A stretch of DNA of 64,000 nt, taken from positions 62,001 to 126,000 of the forward strand of contig JBAOHX010000010.1 in the NCBI GenBank assembly GCA_037044955.1, in the 5' to 3' direction. The translations under genes were made by a program, and so were the position numbers. The notes under the pieces were generated by a model. The model saw nothing but the letters and a program-made list of their open reading frames with translations, did no database searches and was not told the origin of the DNA. The DNA comes from JAJXWB01 sp037044955 (GTDB lineage: Bacteria > Pseudomonadota > Alphaproteobacteria > Rhizobiales > Beijerinckiaceae). Positions 1 to 8,837 of this stretch are shown here, in pieces (position 1 is the first letter of the stretch; every line of letters starts with the position of its first letter).

Positions 1-519
1 GAAGCGCGCGGGCAGGACGGCCGGCTCATGCTCCTTGCCGTCGTAGTTCGGCTGGAAGTCGACCGTGCCTTCGTCGATGTCCTCGAGCAGCGCCAGCGCC
101 GGCCGCGCCAGGCGCGATTCCGTGTAGCGCATCGCCGCCGGCGGATCGCCGTCGACCGAGCCGAAATTGCCCTGCCCGTCGATCAGCGGCAGGCGCATGG
201 AGAAGGGCTGCGCCATGCGCACGAGCGCGTCGTAGATCGCGGCGTCGCCGTGCGGGTGATACTTACCCATGACGTCGCCGACGATGCGCGCCGACTTCAC
301 GTATGACTTGTCCGGCGTGTGGCCGTTCTCGTGCATCGAGAACATGATGCGGCGATGCACGGGCTTGAGACCGTCGCGCGCGTCGGGAAGCGCGCGGCTC
401 ACGATCACGCTCATGGCGTAATCGAGATACGAGCGCTTCATCTCGTCGACGATGGAAACGGGTCTTATGTCGGACGGCGGCTGGGCGCCTTCGTCCTTCT
501 TGTCGTCGTTGTCGGCCAA
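1..519 (-). CDS. gyrA: DNA gyrase subunit A, N-terminal part (runs off window)
   Basis: GyrA is the breakage-reunion subunit of DNA gyrase (A2B2), which introduces negative supercoils. About the first 170 residues are present; the rest lies left of the window. The translation contains the winged-helix start DEMKRSYLDYAMSVI, the segment GKYHPHGDAAIYDALVRMAQ, and the catalytic tyrosine in AMRYTESRLA. The position equivalent to E. coli Ser83 is Ala, as is known for some other alphaproteobacteria such as Bartonella. No ATG is in frame: the frame opens after a TAG near 570, and the best start I see is the TTG at 519 (LADNDDKKDE), so the start is uncertain. The 200 bases upstream hold no other gene. 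Confidence 0.95.
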   Translation of the reverse strand, partial: MADNDDKKDEGAQPPSDIRPVSIVDEMKRSYLDYAMSVIVSRALPDARDGLKPVHRRIMFSMHENGHTPDKSYVKSARIVGDVMGKYHPHGDAAIYDALVRMAQPFSMRLPLIDGQGNFGSVDGDPPAAMRYTESRLARPALALLEDIDEGTVDFQPNYDGKEHEPAVLPARF

Positions 520-719
520 GTCTTGCGGCTTTCGGGAGGGGCGCGGAAGAGCCCGGGAATCATGCCGCGCAGTCTATCCGATTTCGGCGTGGGAGGCGAA
601 TATGGGGCCGCAGGACGCTCGCGAGAAGTGTCTATATTTTCTGATGCTTACCGAAGACGGCGCGATATCTCGCGATCGTCATGGCCTGGCTTGTCCCGAC
701 CATGACGTGCAACGGGATT

Positions 720-1136
720 CTATCGCGCCCTTGCCCGCCGCACGGGCGTCGTTTTCGTAGACTTCGCCCTGCCGGCCTTCGCCGCCTTCCGCGCCTTCGC
801 CAGCGCCTTCTCCGCCGCCGTTCGGCGCGCTGCCGCCAACGCCGGCCCACACCAGCGCTTCAACTCGTCCTCGTCGTCCAGCGCTGCGTCCGGCAGCTTC
901 CAGAACGCGCCCATGACGACGTGGCGCCCGTCCGGCCGCGTGTAGTTGAACGGTTCGGAACCCGCCGCCTTGAGTCTTTCGCGCTCGTCGTCGTTGTCCG
1001 TCTTGATCCAGATGGCGCCGATCACGCACAGCGCGAAACAGGCGTCGTCGACATAGACGCCGTGGCCGGAAAACATGCGCTTTGCGCGCACGCGGGCGAA
1101 GGGCGAGAAGAAGTCCTCGACGGATTCGGCGTCCAT
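720..1136 (-). CDS. TfoX N-terminal-domain protein
   Basis: This 138-residue protein has the TfoX_N fold: an N-terminal DAESVEDFFSPF start, then KRMFSGHGVYVD and FALCVIGAIWIKTD, with the conserved FNYTRPDGR segment and WKLPDAALDDEDEL. The tail (about residues 108-138) is rich in Lys, Arg and Ala. TfoX regulates competence in gammaproteobacteria, but stand-alone TfoX_N proteins in alphaproteobacteria have no established role, so I infer none here. It lies between sufA and gyrA on the same strand, separated from sufA by a palindromic repeat, so it is probably not in the SUF transcript. Domain assignment is firm; function is unknown. Confidence 0.85.
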   Translation of the reverse strand: MDAESVEDFFSPFARVRAKRMFSGHGVYVDDACFALCVIGAIWIKTDNDDERERLKAAGSEPFNYTRPDGRHVVMGAFWKLPDAALDDEDELKRWCGPALAAARRTAAEKALAKARKAAKAGRAKSTKTTPVRRARAR

Positions 1137-1155
1137 CGCCGGATCAAGCCACGAA

Positions 1156-1255
1156 TGTCATTCCCGCGAAAGCGGGAATCCAAAGCCTGACAATGAAACG
1201 TCGATCATTGGCCCTGGATTCCCGATCGGCTGCGGCGCAGCCGTCGGGAATGACA
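1156..1255. repeat. Composite two-hairpin palindromic repeat, copy 1
   Basis: The first hairpin is tcattcccg-cgaaag-cgggaat (1158-1180). A second, larger hairpin lies in 1214-1255, with ggattcccgatcggctgc pairing with gcagccgtcgggaatgac. The two are joined by about 35 bases containing atcattg. The same arrangement with related sequence recurs at 5953-6044. This resembles the dispersed extragenic palindromes of Rhizobiales. It sits in the gap between sufA and the tfoX-like gene. Confidence 0.8.
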
Positions 1256-1261
1256 GCGCCC

Positions 1262-1645
1262 TCAAGCCCGCGCTTCCGCCTCTTCCGGCGCGGCCGGCGT
1301 GATCGCCACGCTCTCGCCGCAACCGCAGGCCGAGGTCTGGTTGGGATTGTTGAAGACGAAGCCCGAAGACAGCTTGCTCGTCTGGAAATCCATCTGCGTG
1401 CCGAGCAGGAACAGCACGGCCTTGGGATCGACCAGCACGCGCACGCCCTTGTCCTCGACCACCTCGTCGCCGGGCGAGGCCTTTTCCGCCATTTCCATCG
1501 TGTAGGACATGCCGGCGCAGCCGCCGTTCTTCACGCCGACGCGCAGGCCGAAGAGCGGCTTCTCGGCATTGGCCATGATGTCCTTGACGCGCGAGGCCGC
1601 GGCGTCGGTCAGCGAGATCACGTTCATCTTCAGGCGGGCGCCCAT
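1262..1645 (-). CDS. sufA: A-type iron-sulfur carrier, SufA/IscA family
   Basis: A-type carriers accept Fe-S clusters from the SufBCD scaffold and pass them to apo-proteins. The 127-residue product has the HesB/IscA fold from about residue 8 (VISLTDAAASRVKDIM) and the three conserved cysteines: one in NGGCAGMSYTM and two in the C-terminal SACGCGES. A short Pro/Glu/Ala-rich tail follows. The start may be ATG 1645 (MGARLK) or the internal ATG at 1627 (MNVISL); both are in frame. It is the last gene of the SUF cluster, 80 bases downstream of the VOC gene, and is followed by a palindromic repeat. Confidence 0.93.
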   Translation of the reverse strand: MGARLKMNVISLTDAAASRVKDIMANAEKPLFGLRVGVKNGGCAGMSYTMEMAEKASPGDEVVEDKGVRVLVDPKAVLFLLGTQMDFQTSKLSSGFVFNNPNQTSACGCGESVAITPAAPEEAEARA

Positions 1646-1728
1646 TCCTCTCCTCCTTCAGGGGTCAAGGCCCTGCGATCGAAGCTCTTACTCATATAGG
1701 CGCGCCGCCGGCCAGCGTCGAGCCATGC

Positions 1729-2146
1729 TCAATAGTTCGGCCACAGGCCCGGCGTCGCGAATTCCACGAGATGGCCGTCGGGATCGCGGAAATACACGCT
1801 CTTGCCACCGCGCGGCCAGTCGGCCCGGCCCTCGATCTCGACGCCGGCCGCCGCAAGCCGGCTTTCCCAGTCCGCGAGTTCGTCGGCGTCGACCGCAAAG
1901 GCGACATGCAGGCGCCCTGCCCCGTCGTGCGGCGGGATCGTGCCGCCCGGCATGTGCACCGTCTCCAGCGTCGCTCCACGGCAGAACAGCAGGAGCACCG
2001 AATTGCGGCCGACGTCGTAGGCGCGAAACCTGGATATCGGCCGGAACCAGCAGGCTCAGCCCGATCGTCCCCTCCCAGAAAGCCGCTGCGCGCGAAAGAT
2101 CCTCGACGTAGAGCGAGGTTTCCAGAACGCCGCGCAGCGGGGGCAT
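1729..2146 (-). CDS. VOC/glyoxalase-family protein in the SUF operon (frameshifted as read)
   Basis: The product would be a single-domain VOC (glyoxalase/bleomycin-resistance/dioxygenase fold) protein of about 138 residues. The N-terminal half begins MPPLRGVLETSLYVEDLSRA. The C-terminal half contains GRLHVAFAV and the typical ending KSVYFRDPDGHLVEFATPGLW. The halves are in different frames; removing one base near 2029-2030 joins them through FRAYDVGRNSVLLLF. The ATG overlaps the sufT stop (TGATG), so translation is probably coupled. His and Glu residues fit a metal site, but I cannot infer a substrate. Its place inside the Fe-S operon is unusual. The frameshift is likely a sequence error, given the pattern across the window. 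Confidence 0.75.
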
Positions 2147-2529
2147 CACCACATGTCCAGCGCGACGCGCGCCATTTCCGACATGCGGCTCATGTCCCAC
2201 GGCGGATCGAACACCATCTCCACCTTCACGCCGGCGACGCCGGGTACGGCGGCGACCGCATTCTCCACCCATTGCGGCATTTCGCCGGCGACCGGGCAGC
2301 CCGGCGCGGTCAGCGTCATGTCGATGTTGACGAAACGGCTCTCGTCGACCTCGACGCGGTAGATGAGGCCGAGTTCGTAGATGTCGGCGGGAATTTCCGG
2401 GTCGTAGACCGATTTCAGCGCATTGACGATGTCGTCGGTCAGGCGGTCGTATTCCTCCGCCGAAATCTCGTTCGGCAACTGGATCGCCGGCTTGTTGGGC
2501 GCGATGTGGTCTTCTTCGATTTCGGCCAT
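2146..2529 (-). CDS. sufT: SUF system maturation protein SufT (MIP18/DUF59 family)
   Basis: This 127-residue DUF59 (MIP18) protein assists maturation of Fe-S proteins. Visible family features are KSVYDPEIPADIYELGLIY, the TLTAPGCPVAGEMP segment with the conserved Cys, and the ending VFDPPWDMSRMSEMARVAL. The N-terminal 25 residues are a variable acidic extension. It lies 12 bases after sufS and its stop overlaps the next start (TGATG), so it belongs to the same transcript. The SUF context separates it from the PaaD-type proteins of the same fold. Confidence 0.93.
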   Translation of the reverse strand: MAEIEEDHIAPNKPAIQLPNEISAEEYDRLTDDIVNALKSVYDPEIPADIYELGLIYRVEVDESRFVNIDMTLTAPGCPVAGEMPQWVENAVAAVPGVAGVKVEMVFDPPWDMSRMSEMARVALDMW

Positions 2530-2541
2530 GCTTCTCAGCCT

Positions 2542-3787
2542 TCAGGAAAACAGGGACTCGGCCCGGATCAGGGCCTCGGCCAGAGCGTCGATCTCTTCAC
2601 GCGTGTTGTAGAGGGCGAAAGACGCGCGGCATGTGGAGGTCGCGCCGAAACGTTCGAGCAGCGGCATGGCGCAATGCGTGCCCGCGCGCACGGCGACGCC
2701 GGCGCGGTCGATCACGGTCGCGACGTCATGGGCATGCGCGCCCTTCATCTCGAAGGAGACGATCGGGCCCTTGTCCTTCGCCGCGCCGATGATGCGCAGC
2801 GAGTTGATGCGCGACAGGCGCTCCATGGCGTAGGCGGTCGAGATCCGCCTCGTGCGCGCGGATGGCGGCGCGGCCGACATTGTCCATGTAGTCGAGCGCG
2901 GCGCCGAGCCCGACCGCCTGCACGATCGGCGGCGTGCCGGCCTCGAAGCGGTGCGGCGGGGAATTGTAGGTGACGCGGTCGCGCGTCACGACCTCGATCA
3001 TCTCGCCGCCGCCGTTGAAGGGCGGCAGGCTCTCGAGCCATTTCTTCTTGCCGTAGAGCACGCCGATGCCGGTCGGGCCGTACACCTTGTGGCCGGTGAA
3101 GATGTAGAAATCCGCATCCAGCGCGCGCACGTCGACGTCGAGATGCACCGCGCCCTGCGAGCCGTCGACCAGCACCGGCACGCCGTGAGCGTGCGCGATC
3201 TTCACGATCTCGGCGATCGGCGTCGGCGCGCCGAGCACGTTCGACATATGCGTGACGGCGACGATCCTGGTCTTGCGCGTTATCTGCCGCTCGAAGGCTT
3301 CGAGATCGATATGGCCGTCGTCGTCGATCTCGATCCAGTTCAGGACCGCGCCCTTGCGTTCCCGATGGAAGTGCCAGGGCACGATGTTGGAATGATGCTC
3401 CATGATCGAGAGCAGGATTTCGTCGCCCGCGCCGATATGGGCGAGCCCGAACGACGAGGCGACGAGGTTGATCGCCTCGGTCGCCGAGCGCGTGAAGACG
3501 ATCTCGTCGACCGATTCCGCATTGAGGAAACGCCGCACGCTGGCGCGCGCGCCCTCGAAGGCGTCGGTCGCGGCGTTCGCCAGATAATGCAGGCCGCGAT
3601 GCACGTTGGCGTATTCGTGCTCGTAGACCTGCGTCATGCGCTCGATCACCTGACGCGGCTTCTGCGCGGAGGCGGCGTTGTCGAGATAGACGAGCTTCTT
3701 GCCGTAGGGCTTCTCGTTCAGGATCGGAAAATCGGCGCGCAGTCTTTCGACGTCGTAGGGCGCGGCGATGGGCGAGCGGGCGTTCAT
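2542..3787 (-). CDS. sufS: Cysteine desulfurase SufS (one apparent frameshift)
   Basis: SufS is a PLP enzyme that takes sulfur from cysteine for SUF cluster assembly. The main frame gives about 320 residues from MNARSPIAAPYDVERLRADF, including LVYLDNAASAQKP, the PLP lysine in FTGHKVYGPTGIGVLYG, and NGGGEMIEVV. The end is in another frame: AYAMERLSRINSLRI through RAGTHCAMP and the catalytic-Cys motif STCRASFALYNT. Deleting one base near 2839 (coding GATCTCGACC) restores ADLTAYAMERL and a full-length protein of about 414 residues. The start overlaps the sufD stop by 4 bases. SufS is normally required when SUF is the main pathway, so an inserted-base error is more likely than a dead gene. Confidence 0.9.
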
Positions 3788-5121
3788 CTGCCGCTCCTGT
3801 GAGCGAGCCAGTCCGCCGTCTGCACCGCATAGCGCGCGCGCACGGCTTCGTCGGCCACCATGTCGAGCGCCTCGTTGGCGAAGGCTTCGAGCAGCAGCGA
3901 TTCCGCCTCGCCGCGCGAAAGACCGCGCGCCTGGAGATAGAAGATCTGGTTGCGGTCGAGCTGCCCGACCGTCGCGCCATGCCCGCAGACGACATCGTCG
4001 GCGAAGATTTCGAGTTCGGGCTTGTTGTTCATGCTGGCGTCGTCGCCGAGCACCAGCGCCTGGCTCTTCATCGCGCCGTCGGTCTTCTGCGCGTGCTGGC
4101 GCACCACCACCTTGCCCTGGAAGACGCCGGTCGATTCATGGTCGAGGATGTGGCGGAACAATTCGCGGCTGACGCAATTGGGCACGGCGTGGTCGACGAC
4201 CAGCGTCGTGTCGGCGTGCTGCTTGCCGCGCAGCAGCGAGAGGCCCGCGAGCGAAATGGTCGAATGCTCGCCGTTGAGGCGCGCGAAAATCTGGCGCCGC
4301 ACGAGGCCGGCCGTCGGCGTGAGACAGAAGGCGTTGAACGTCGCGTTCGCGCCCATGGTGACGAACAGGCTGTGCAGGGCGACGGCGTCTGCGCCCTGTT
4401 CGGCCAGTTGCGCGGCATAGTCGACGCGCGCGCCGTCGCCGACGAGGATGGTCAGGCCTTCGTTGGCCTGCGTCGCGTCCGGCGCGCAGACGGCCGTCGT
4501 TTCGTCCAGCATGACGGAAGCGCCGGCGCCGACGATGAGGATGGAGCGCAGGAACGTCGCCTGCGCGAAGCCGCCCGAGGTGAGGTTGAGGATCGCGAGC
4601 GGACGTTCGACCTTCGCGCCCGGCGCGACGCGGATGACGACGCCGTCCTGCATGAGGGCGGTGTTCAACGCGACGATCGCGTCGTCGGCGCCCGGCGTCT
4701 CCGCCTTGAGCGCTTCGAGAACTTCCGCATCGCCGCTGGCGAGCGCCGCGGCGAGCGTCGCCACCGTCACGCCGGCGGGGGGCGCGCCGTCCGACGACAA
4801 TTCCTCGTTGTAGACGCCGTTGAAGATGACGAAGCGATGGGCCTCGGTCTGCGCCAGCGGCTTCTTCAGGCATTCGCGCGCCAGCGGCAGGGTCGCCGTT
4901 TCCGGCGCGCGCACGAGCGCGGCCGTGCGCATGGCGCTGCGCAGGTCCGTGTAGTGCCAGGATTCGACGCGACGGTTCGGCAGGCCCGCCTCGGCGAAGC
5001 GGCGCATGGCGTCCGCGCGCAGATCGGTCGCGCCGACGAGGCGCCGGTCGCCCTGGTCGAAGCGTTCGATCAGCGCCGCCTCGACCTCGGTGCGCTGCCG
5101 CTTGAGCACGGGCCTGTTCAT
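3784..5121 (-). CDS. sufD: Fe-S cluster assembly protein SufD
   Basis: SufD is the beta-helix partner of SufB in the SufBC2D scaffold and helps bring in iron. The intact 445-residue protein has the N-terminal helical region with GLPNRRVESWHYTDLRSAM, a central beta-helix, and the conserved C-terminal NNKPELEIFADDVVCGHGATVGQLD followed by FYLQARGLSRGEAESLLLEAF. The ATG overlaps the sufC stop (ATGA) and its own stop overlaps the sufS start, so sufC-sufD-sufS are probably translationally coupled. Confidence 0.95.
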   Translation of the reverse strand: MNRPVLKRQRTEVEAALIERFDQGDRRLVGATDLRADAMRRFAEAGLPNRRVESWHYTDLRSAMRTAALVRAPETATLPLARECLKKPLAQTEAHRFVIFNGVYNEELSSDGAPPAGVTVATLAAALASGDAEVLEALKAETPGADDAIVALNTALMQDGVVIRVAPGAKVERPLAILNLTSGGFAQATFLRSILIVGAGASVMLDETTAVCAPDATQANEGLTILVGDGARVDYAAQLAEQGADAVALHSLFVTMGANATFNAFCLTPTAGLVRRQIFARLNGEHSTISLAGLSLLRGKQHADTTLVVDHAVPNCVSRELFRHILDHESTGVFQGKVVVRQHAQKTDGAMKSQALVLGDDASMNNKPELEIFADDVVCGHGATVGQLDRNQIFYLQARGLSRGEAESLLLEAFANEALDMVADEAVRARYAVQTADWLAHRSGR

Positions 5122-5867
5122 GCCGCCTCGCCCGTGAAAGCCGCATAGCCGGATTTTTCGAGTTCGAGCGCGAGCTCGGGGCCGCCGGTGCGGACGATCT
5201 TGCCGCGCGCCATCACATGCACGGTGTCCGGCTTGATGTAGTCGAGCAGGCGCTGGTAGTGCGTGATGACGAGGAACGAGCGGTCCTTGGCGCGCAAGGC
5301 GTTGACGCCGTCGGCGACGATGCGCAGCGCGTCGATGTCGAGGCCGGAATCGGTTTCGTCGAGAATGCCGATCTTCGGCTGCAGCAGCGCCATCTGCAGG
5401 ATTTCCATGCGCTTCTTCTCGCCGCCGGAAAAGCCGACGTTGAGCGGGCGCTTGAGCATGTCCTGCGCAACGCCGAGTTTTTGCGCGGCTTCGCGAACGC
5501 GGCGCATGAACTCCGGCGTCTGCAATTCGCCGAGCCCCTTGGCGCGCGACTGCGCGTTCAGCGCGGCCTTCAGAAACGTCATGGTCGCGACGCCCGGAAT
5601 TTCCAGCGGATACTGGAAGGCGAGGAACACGCCGGCATTGGCGCGCGCCGTCGCGTCCATGTCGAGCAGGTTGACGCCGTCGAGCAGGACCTCGCCCTCC
5701 TCGACCTCGTAATCCTCGCGGCCGGCGACGACGTAGGAGAGCGTCGACTTGCCGGTGCCGTTGGGACCCATGATGGCGGCGACCTCGCCGTCCTTCACGG
5801 TGAGGTTGAGACCGTCGAGGATCTTGCGACCGCCGACCGACACATGGAGATTTTTGACTTCGAGCAT
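5118..5867 (-). CDS. sufC: SUF ATPase SufC
   Basis: SufC is the ABC-type ATPase that drives conformational change in SufBCD. Walker A is MGPNGTGKST near residue 36, the signature region is NVGFSGGEKKRMEI, and Walker B is IGILDETDSGLDIDAL, followed by the switch histidine in VITHYQRLLDYI. I chose the ATG at 5867 (MLEVKNLHV), which fits the family's usual 249-251 residues; an upstream in-frame ATG at 5900 would add an atypical 11-residue extension. A palindromic repeat lies between sufB and sufC. The gene overlaps sufD by 4 bases. Confidence 0.95.
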   Translation of the reverse strand: MLEVKNLHVSVGGRKILDGLNLTVKDGEVAAIMGPNGTGKSTLSYVVAGREDYEVEEGEVLLDGVNLLDMDATARANAGVFLAFQYPLEIPGVATMTFLKAALNAQSRAKGLGELQTPEFMRRVREAAQKLGVAQDMLKRPLNVGFSGGEKKRMEILQMALLQPKIGILDETDSGLDIDALRIVADGVNALRAKDRSFLVITHYQRLLDYIKPDTVHVMARGKIVRTGGPELALELEKSGYAAFTGEAA

Positions 5868-5952
5868 TTCCAAATCCGTTTCGGTTCTCAGAAGCCTCAT
5901 CCTGAGGCGCGCGCCTCGAAGGATAGGGCCAATTCTTGTTTCAGCGCCGCTC

Positions 5953-6044
5953 TGTCATCCCGGCCGAAGCGAAGCGAAGAGCCGGGATGCAGTTGCAATC
6001 ATTGTCGCTGGATCCCGGATCGGCCTGCGGCCGTCCGGGATGAC
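5953..6044. repeat. Composite two-hairpin palindromic repeat, copy 2
   Basis: This copy has the same arrangement as 1156-1255. The first hairpin is tgtcatcccggc...gccgggatg, then a joint containing caatcattgtcgctgg, then a second hairpin with gatcccggatcggcctgc pairing with the following gcggccgtccgggatgac. It lies in the roughly 190-base gap between sufB and sufC and could affect transcript processing there. Confidence 0.8.
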
Positions 6045-6056
6045 GACGTTGCATCT

Positions 6057-7530
6057 TCACCCCACGCTCCCCTCGAGCGAGATGGCGATCAGCTTTTGCG
6101 CCTCGACGGCGAATTCCATCGGCAATTGCTGCAGCACGTCGCGCACGAAGCCGTTGACGATCAGCGCCGTCGCCTCCTCCTCGGACAGCCCGCGCTGCGT
6201 GCAGTAGAAGAGCTGGTCCTCGGAAATCTTCGAGGTCGTCGCCTCGTGCTCGAAGACGGCGGAAGCGTTCTTGCTCTCGATGTAGGGCACGGTGTGCGCG
6301 CCGCAGTCGTGGCCGATCAGCAGCGAGTCGCAATTGGTGAAGTTGCGCGCGCCCGTCGCCTTGCGATGCGCCGACACCTGGCCGCGATAGGTGTTGTTCG
6401 ACCTGCCGGCCGATATGCCCTTGGAGATGATGCGGCTCGTCGTGTTCTTGCCGAGGTGGATCATCTTGGTGCCGCTGTCGACCTGCTGGCGGCCGTTGGA
6501 GATGGCGATCGAATAGAATTCGCCGCGCGACTCGTCGCCGCGCAGGATGCAGGACGGATATTTCCAGGTGATCGCCGAGCCGGTCTCCACCTGCGTCCAC
6601 GAGATCTTCGAGCGCGCGCCACGGCAGTCGCCACGCTTGGTGACGAAATTGTAGATGCCGCCCTTGCCCTCGGCGTCGCCGGGATACCAGTTCTGCACCG
6701 TCGAATATTTGATCTCGGCGTCCTCGTGCGTGACGAGTTCGACGACGGCGGCGTGAAGCTGGTTCTCGTCGCGCTGCGGCGCGGTGCAGCCTTCGAGATA
6801 GGAGACGTAGGAGCCGGCGTCCGCGATGATGAGCGTGCGCTCGAACTGGCCGGTGTTGCTGCTCGTTGATGCGGAAGTAGGTCGACAATTCCATCGGGCA
6901 GCGCACGCCCGGCGGGATGTAGACGAAGGAGCCGTCGGAGAAGACCGCCGAATTCAGCGTCGCGAAATAATTGTCGGTCACCGGCACGACCGAGCCGAGG
7001 TACTTCTTCACCAGTTCGGGATGCGAATGCACGGCCTCCGAGATCGGGCAGAAGATGACGCCGGCCTTGGCGAGCTCCGCGCGAAACGTGGTGGCGACGG
7101 AAACGGAATCGAAGACCGCGTCGACGGCGACCTTGGAGGTCTGCACGCCCGCGAGGATTTCCTGCTCGCGCAGGGGAATGCCGAGCTTCTCGTAAGTGCG
7201 CAGGAGTTCCGGGTCGACCTCGTCGAGCGATTTCGGGCCGTCTTCCATGCTCTTGGGCGCGGAATAATAATAGAGGTCCTGGTAGTCGATCTTTGGATAG
7301 TCGACGCGCGCCCAGGTCGGCTCTTCCATGGTCAGCCAGCGCCGAAAGGCGTCGAGGCGCCATTCGGTCAGCCATTCCGGTTCGTTCTTCTTCGCGGAGA
7401 TGAAGCGAACGATATCCTCGTTCAGCCCCTTGGGCGCCTTGTCGGATTCGATGTCCGTGACGAACCCGTACTTATAGGCATCCACGTCGATCGCTTTCAC
7501 GCGATCGACGGTCTCTTTAACAGCCGCCAT
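6057..7530 (-). CDS. sufB: Fe-S cluster scaffold SufB (one apparent frameshift)
   Basis: SufB carries the nascent cluster on the SufBC2D complex. The N-terminal frame starts MAAVKETVDRVKAIDVDAYKYG and contains WRLDAFRRWLTMEEPTWA and YIPPGVRCPMELSTYFRIN. The C-terminal frame carries MQNWYPGDAEGKGGIYNFVTKRG, SKISWTQVETGSAITWKYPS, and the ending EFAVEAQKLIAISLEGSVG. The frames differ by one base; dropping one near 6859-6862 gives the conserved NTGQFERTLIIAD and a protein of about 490 residues, the normal SufB length. SufB is essential in organisms relying on SUF, so a sequencing insertion is more likely than decay. The gene follows the upstream cysteine desulfurase by about 100 bases. Confidence 0.92.
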
Positions 7531-7629
7531 AATTCTCTCCCCTGCGCGGTTTCAAGGGCCGCCGGTCGGATGTCCCTATAATGGACCGCCGAGCCCCCCG
7601 GTTCAAGCAGAAGCGCCCCTTTTTGCCGC

Positions 7630-8826
7630 TCAAACCGCCGTTTTCCGGCCTATCCGCGCCAATATGTCGCCCAGGGCGACCGTAAACGCGGCCACATCTT
7701 CCGCCGTCGAGGTCCAGCCGAGGCTCATGCGCAGCGCGCCGCCGGCGACCTCCGGCGCGACGCCCATGGCGGCGAGCACGTGTGAGCGCTTGACCTTGCC
7801 CGACGAACAGGCCGACCCCGAGGACAGCGCCAACCCCGCGAGATCGAAGGCCATCAGCGCCGTTTCCGCCGACAGGCCGGGAATGGAAAAGGCCGAGGTA
7901 TTGGGCAGGCGCCGGGCGGCGGCGCCGAAAATGGTCGCGGCAGGGGCGAGGCGCAGCAGTTCCGCCTCGAGCCGGTCCCGCAGGGCGGACAGGCGCGCGG
8001 CCTCCTCATCTTGATGGCCCAGCGCATCCTCGGCGGCCGCGCCAAAACCGGCGATGGCCGCGACATTCTCGGTGCCGGCGCGAAATCCCCGTTCCTGCCC
8101 GCCGCCGCGAATCAGCGGGCGGTCGCAATGCAGGGACGGATCGCGCAGGACCAGCGCGCCCGCGCCCATCGGTCCGCCGATCTTGTGCGAGGAGACGACG
8201 AGCATGTCGGCGCCGGTCGTCTCGAACGTGCAGGGAATGCGGCCGGCCGCCTGCACGGCGTCGCAGACCAGAAGCCCGCCGGCCGCATGAACGCGCTCCG
8301 CCGTGGCGGCCAGGGGCTGCAGCACGCCGGTCTCGTTGTTGGCGGCCTGCACGCAGACGAGGACCGGGCCGCCGGCGCTGGCGAGCGCCACGTCGAGCGC
8401 GCCGAGATGGAGAATGCCGCTGGCGTCGACCGGAAGTATTTCGGCCTCGCTGCCGAAGCCGTGGCCTTCGAGCGCGGCGACATGCTCCGTCGCCGCAAGC
8501 AGGAGTTTTGCAGGCGCGCCCTGCGGCCCGCGCCAATGCGCGGAGAGCGCGAGGTTCAGCGCCTCGGTCGCGCCGGACGTGAAGATCACGTTGCGCGCCC
8601 TGCCCCCGACCAGCGCCGCGACTTTTTCGCGCGCCGCCTCGACCAGCGCGCGCGCCGCCCGCCCCTCGGCGTGGATCGAGGACGGATTGCCGGACGCCCG
8701 CAGCGCATCCAGCATTTTCGCGCGCGCTGCGCTCCGGAGCGGCGATGTGGCGTTATGGTCGAGATAGAAGCGGGTCACCGGGCGTATGTAGCGGGCAGGC
8801 GAGGATGGCGCGAGTCCGCTCGCCAT
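7630..8826 (-). CDS. Cysteine desulfurase, NifS/IscS type (first gene of SUF cluster)
   Basis: This is a class V PLP aminotransferase-fold desulfurase that releases sulfur from cysteine. Motifs are FYLDHNATSPL, FTSGATEALNLAL, VQAANNETGVLQP, the PLP lysine in VVSSHKIGGPMGAGAL, and the sulfur-carrying cysteine loop ALSSGSACSSGKVKRS. The start could be the ATG at 8826 (MASGLAPSS, preceded by GGAGG inside a repeat hairpin) or the GTG at 8778 (VTRFYLDHN), which matches the usual start of the family. The same frame extends further upstream only through repeat sequence. Many alphaproteobacteria carry such a second desulfurase ahead of sufB; no iscR gene accompanies it here. Confidence 0.9.
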   Translation of the reverse strand: MASGLAPSSPARYIRPVTRFYLDHNATSPLRSAARAKMLDALRASGNPSSIHAEGRAARALVEAAREKVAALVGGRARNVIFTSGATEALNLALSAHWRGPQGAPAKLLLAATEHVAALEGHGFGSEAEILPVDASGILHLGALDVALASAGGPVLVCVQAANNETGVLQPLAATAERVHAAGGLLVCDAVQAAGRIPCTFETTGADMLVVSSHKIGGPMGAGALVLRDPSLHCDRPLIRGGGQERGFRAGTENVAAIAGFGAAAEDALGHQDEEAARLSALRDRLEAELLRLAPAATIFGAAARRLPNTSAFSIPGLSAETALMAFDLAGLALSSGSACSSGKVKRSHVLAAMGVAPEVAGGALRMSLGWTSTAEDVAAFTVALGDILARIGRKTAV

Positions 8827-8837
8827 GCTCCGGGCGT

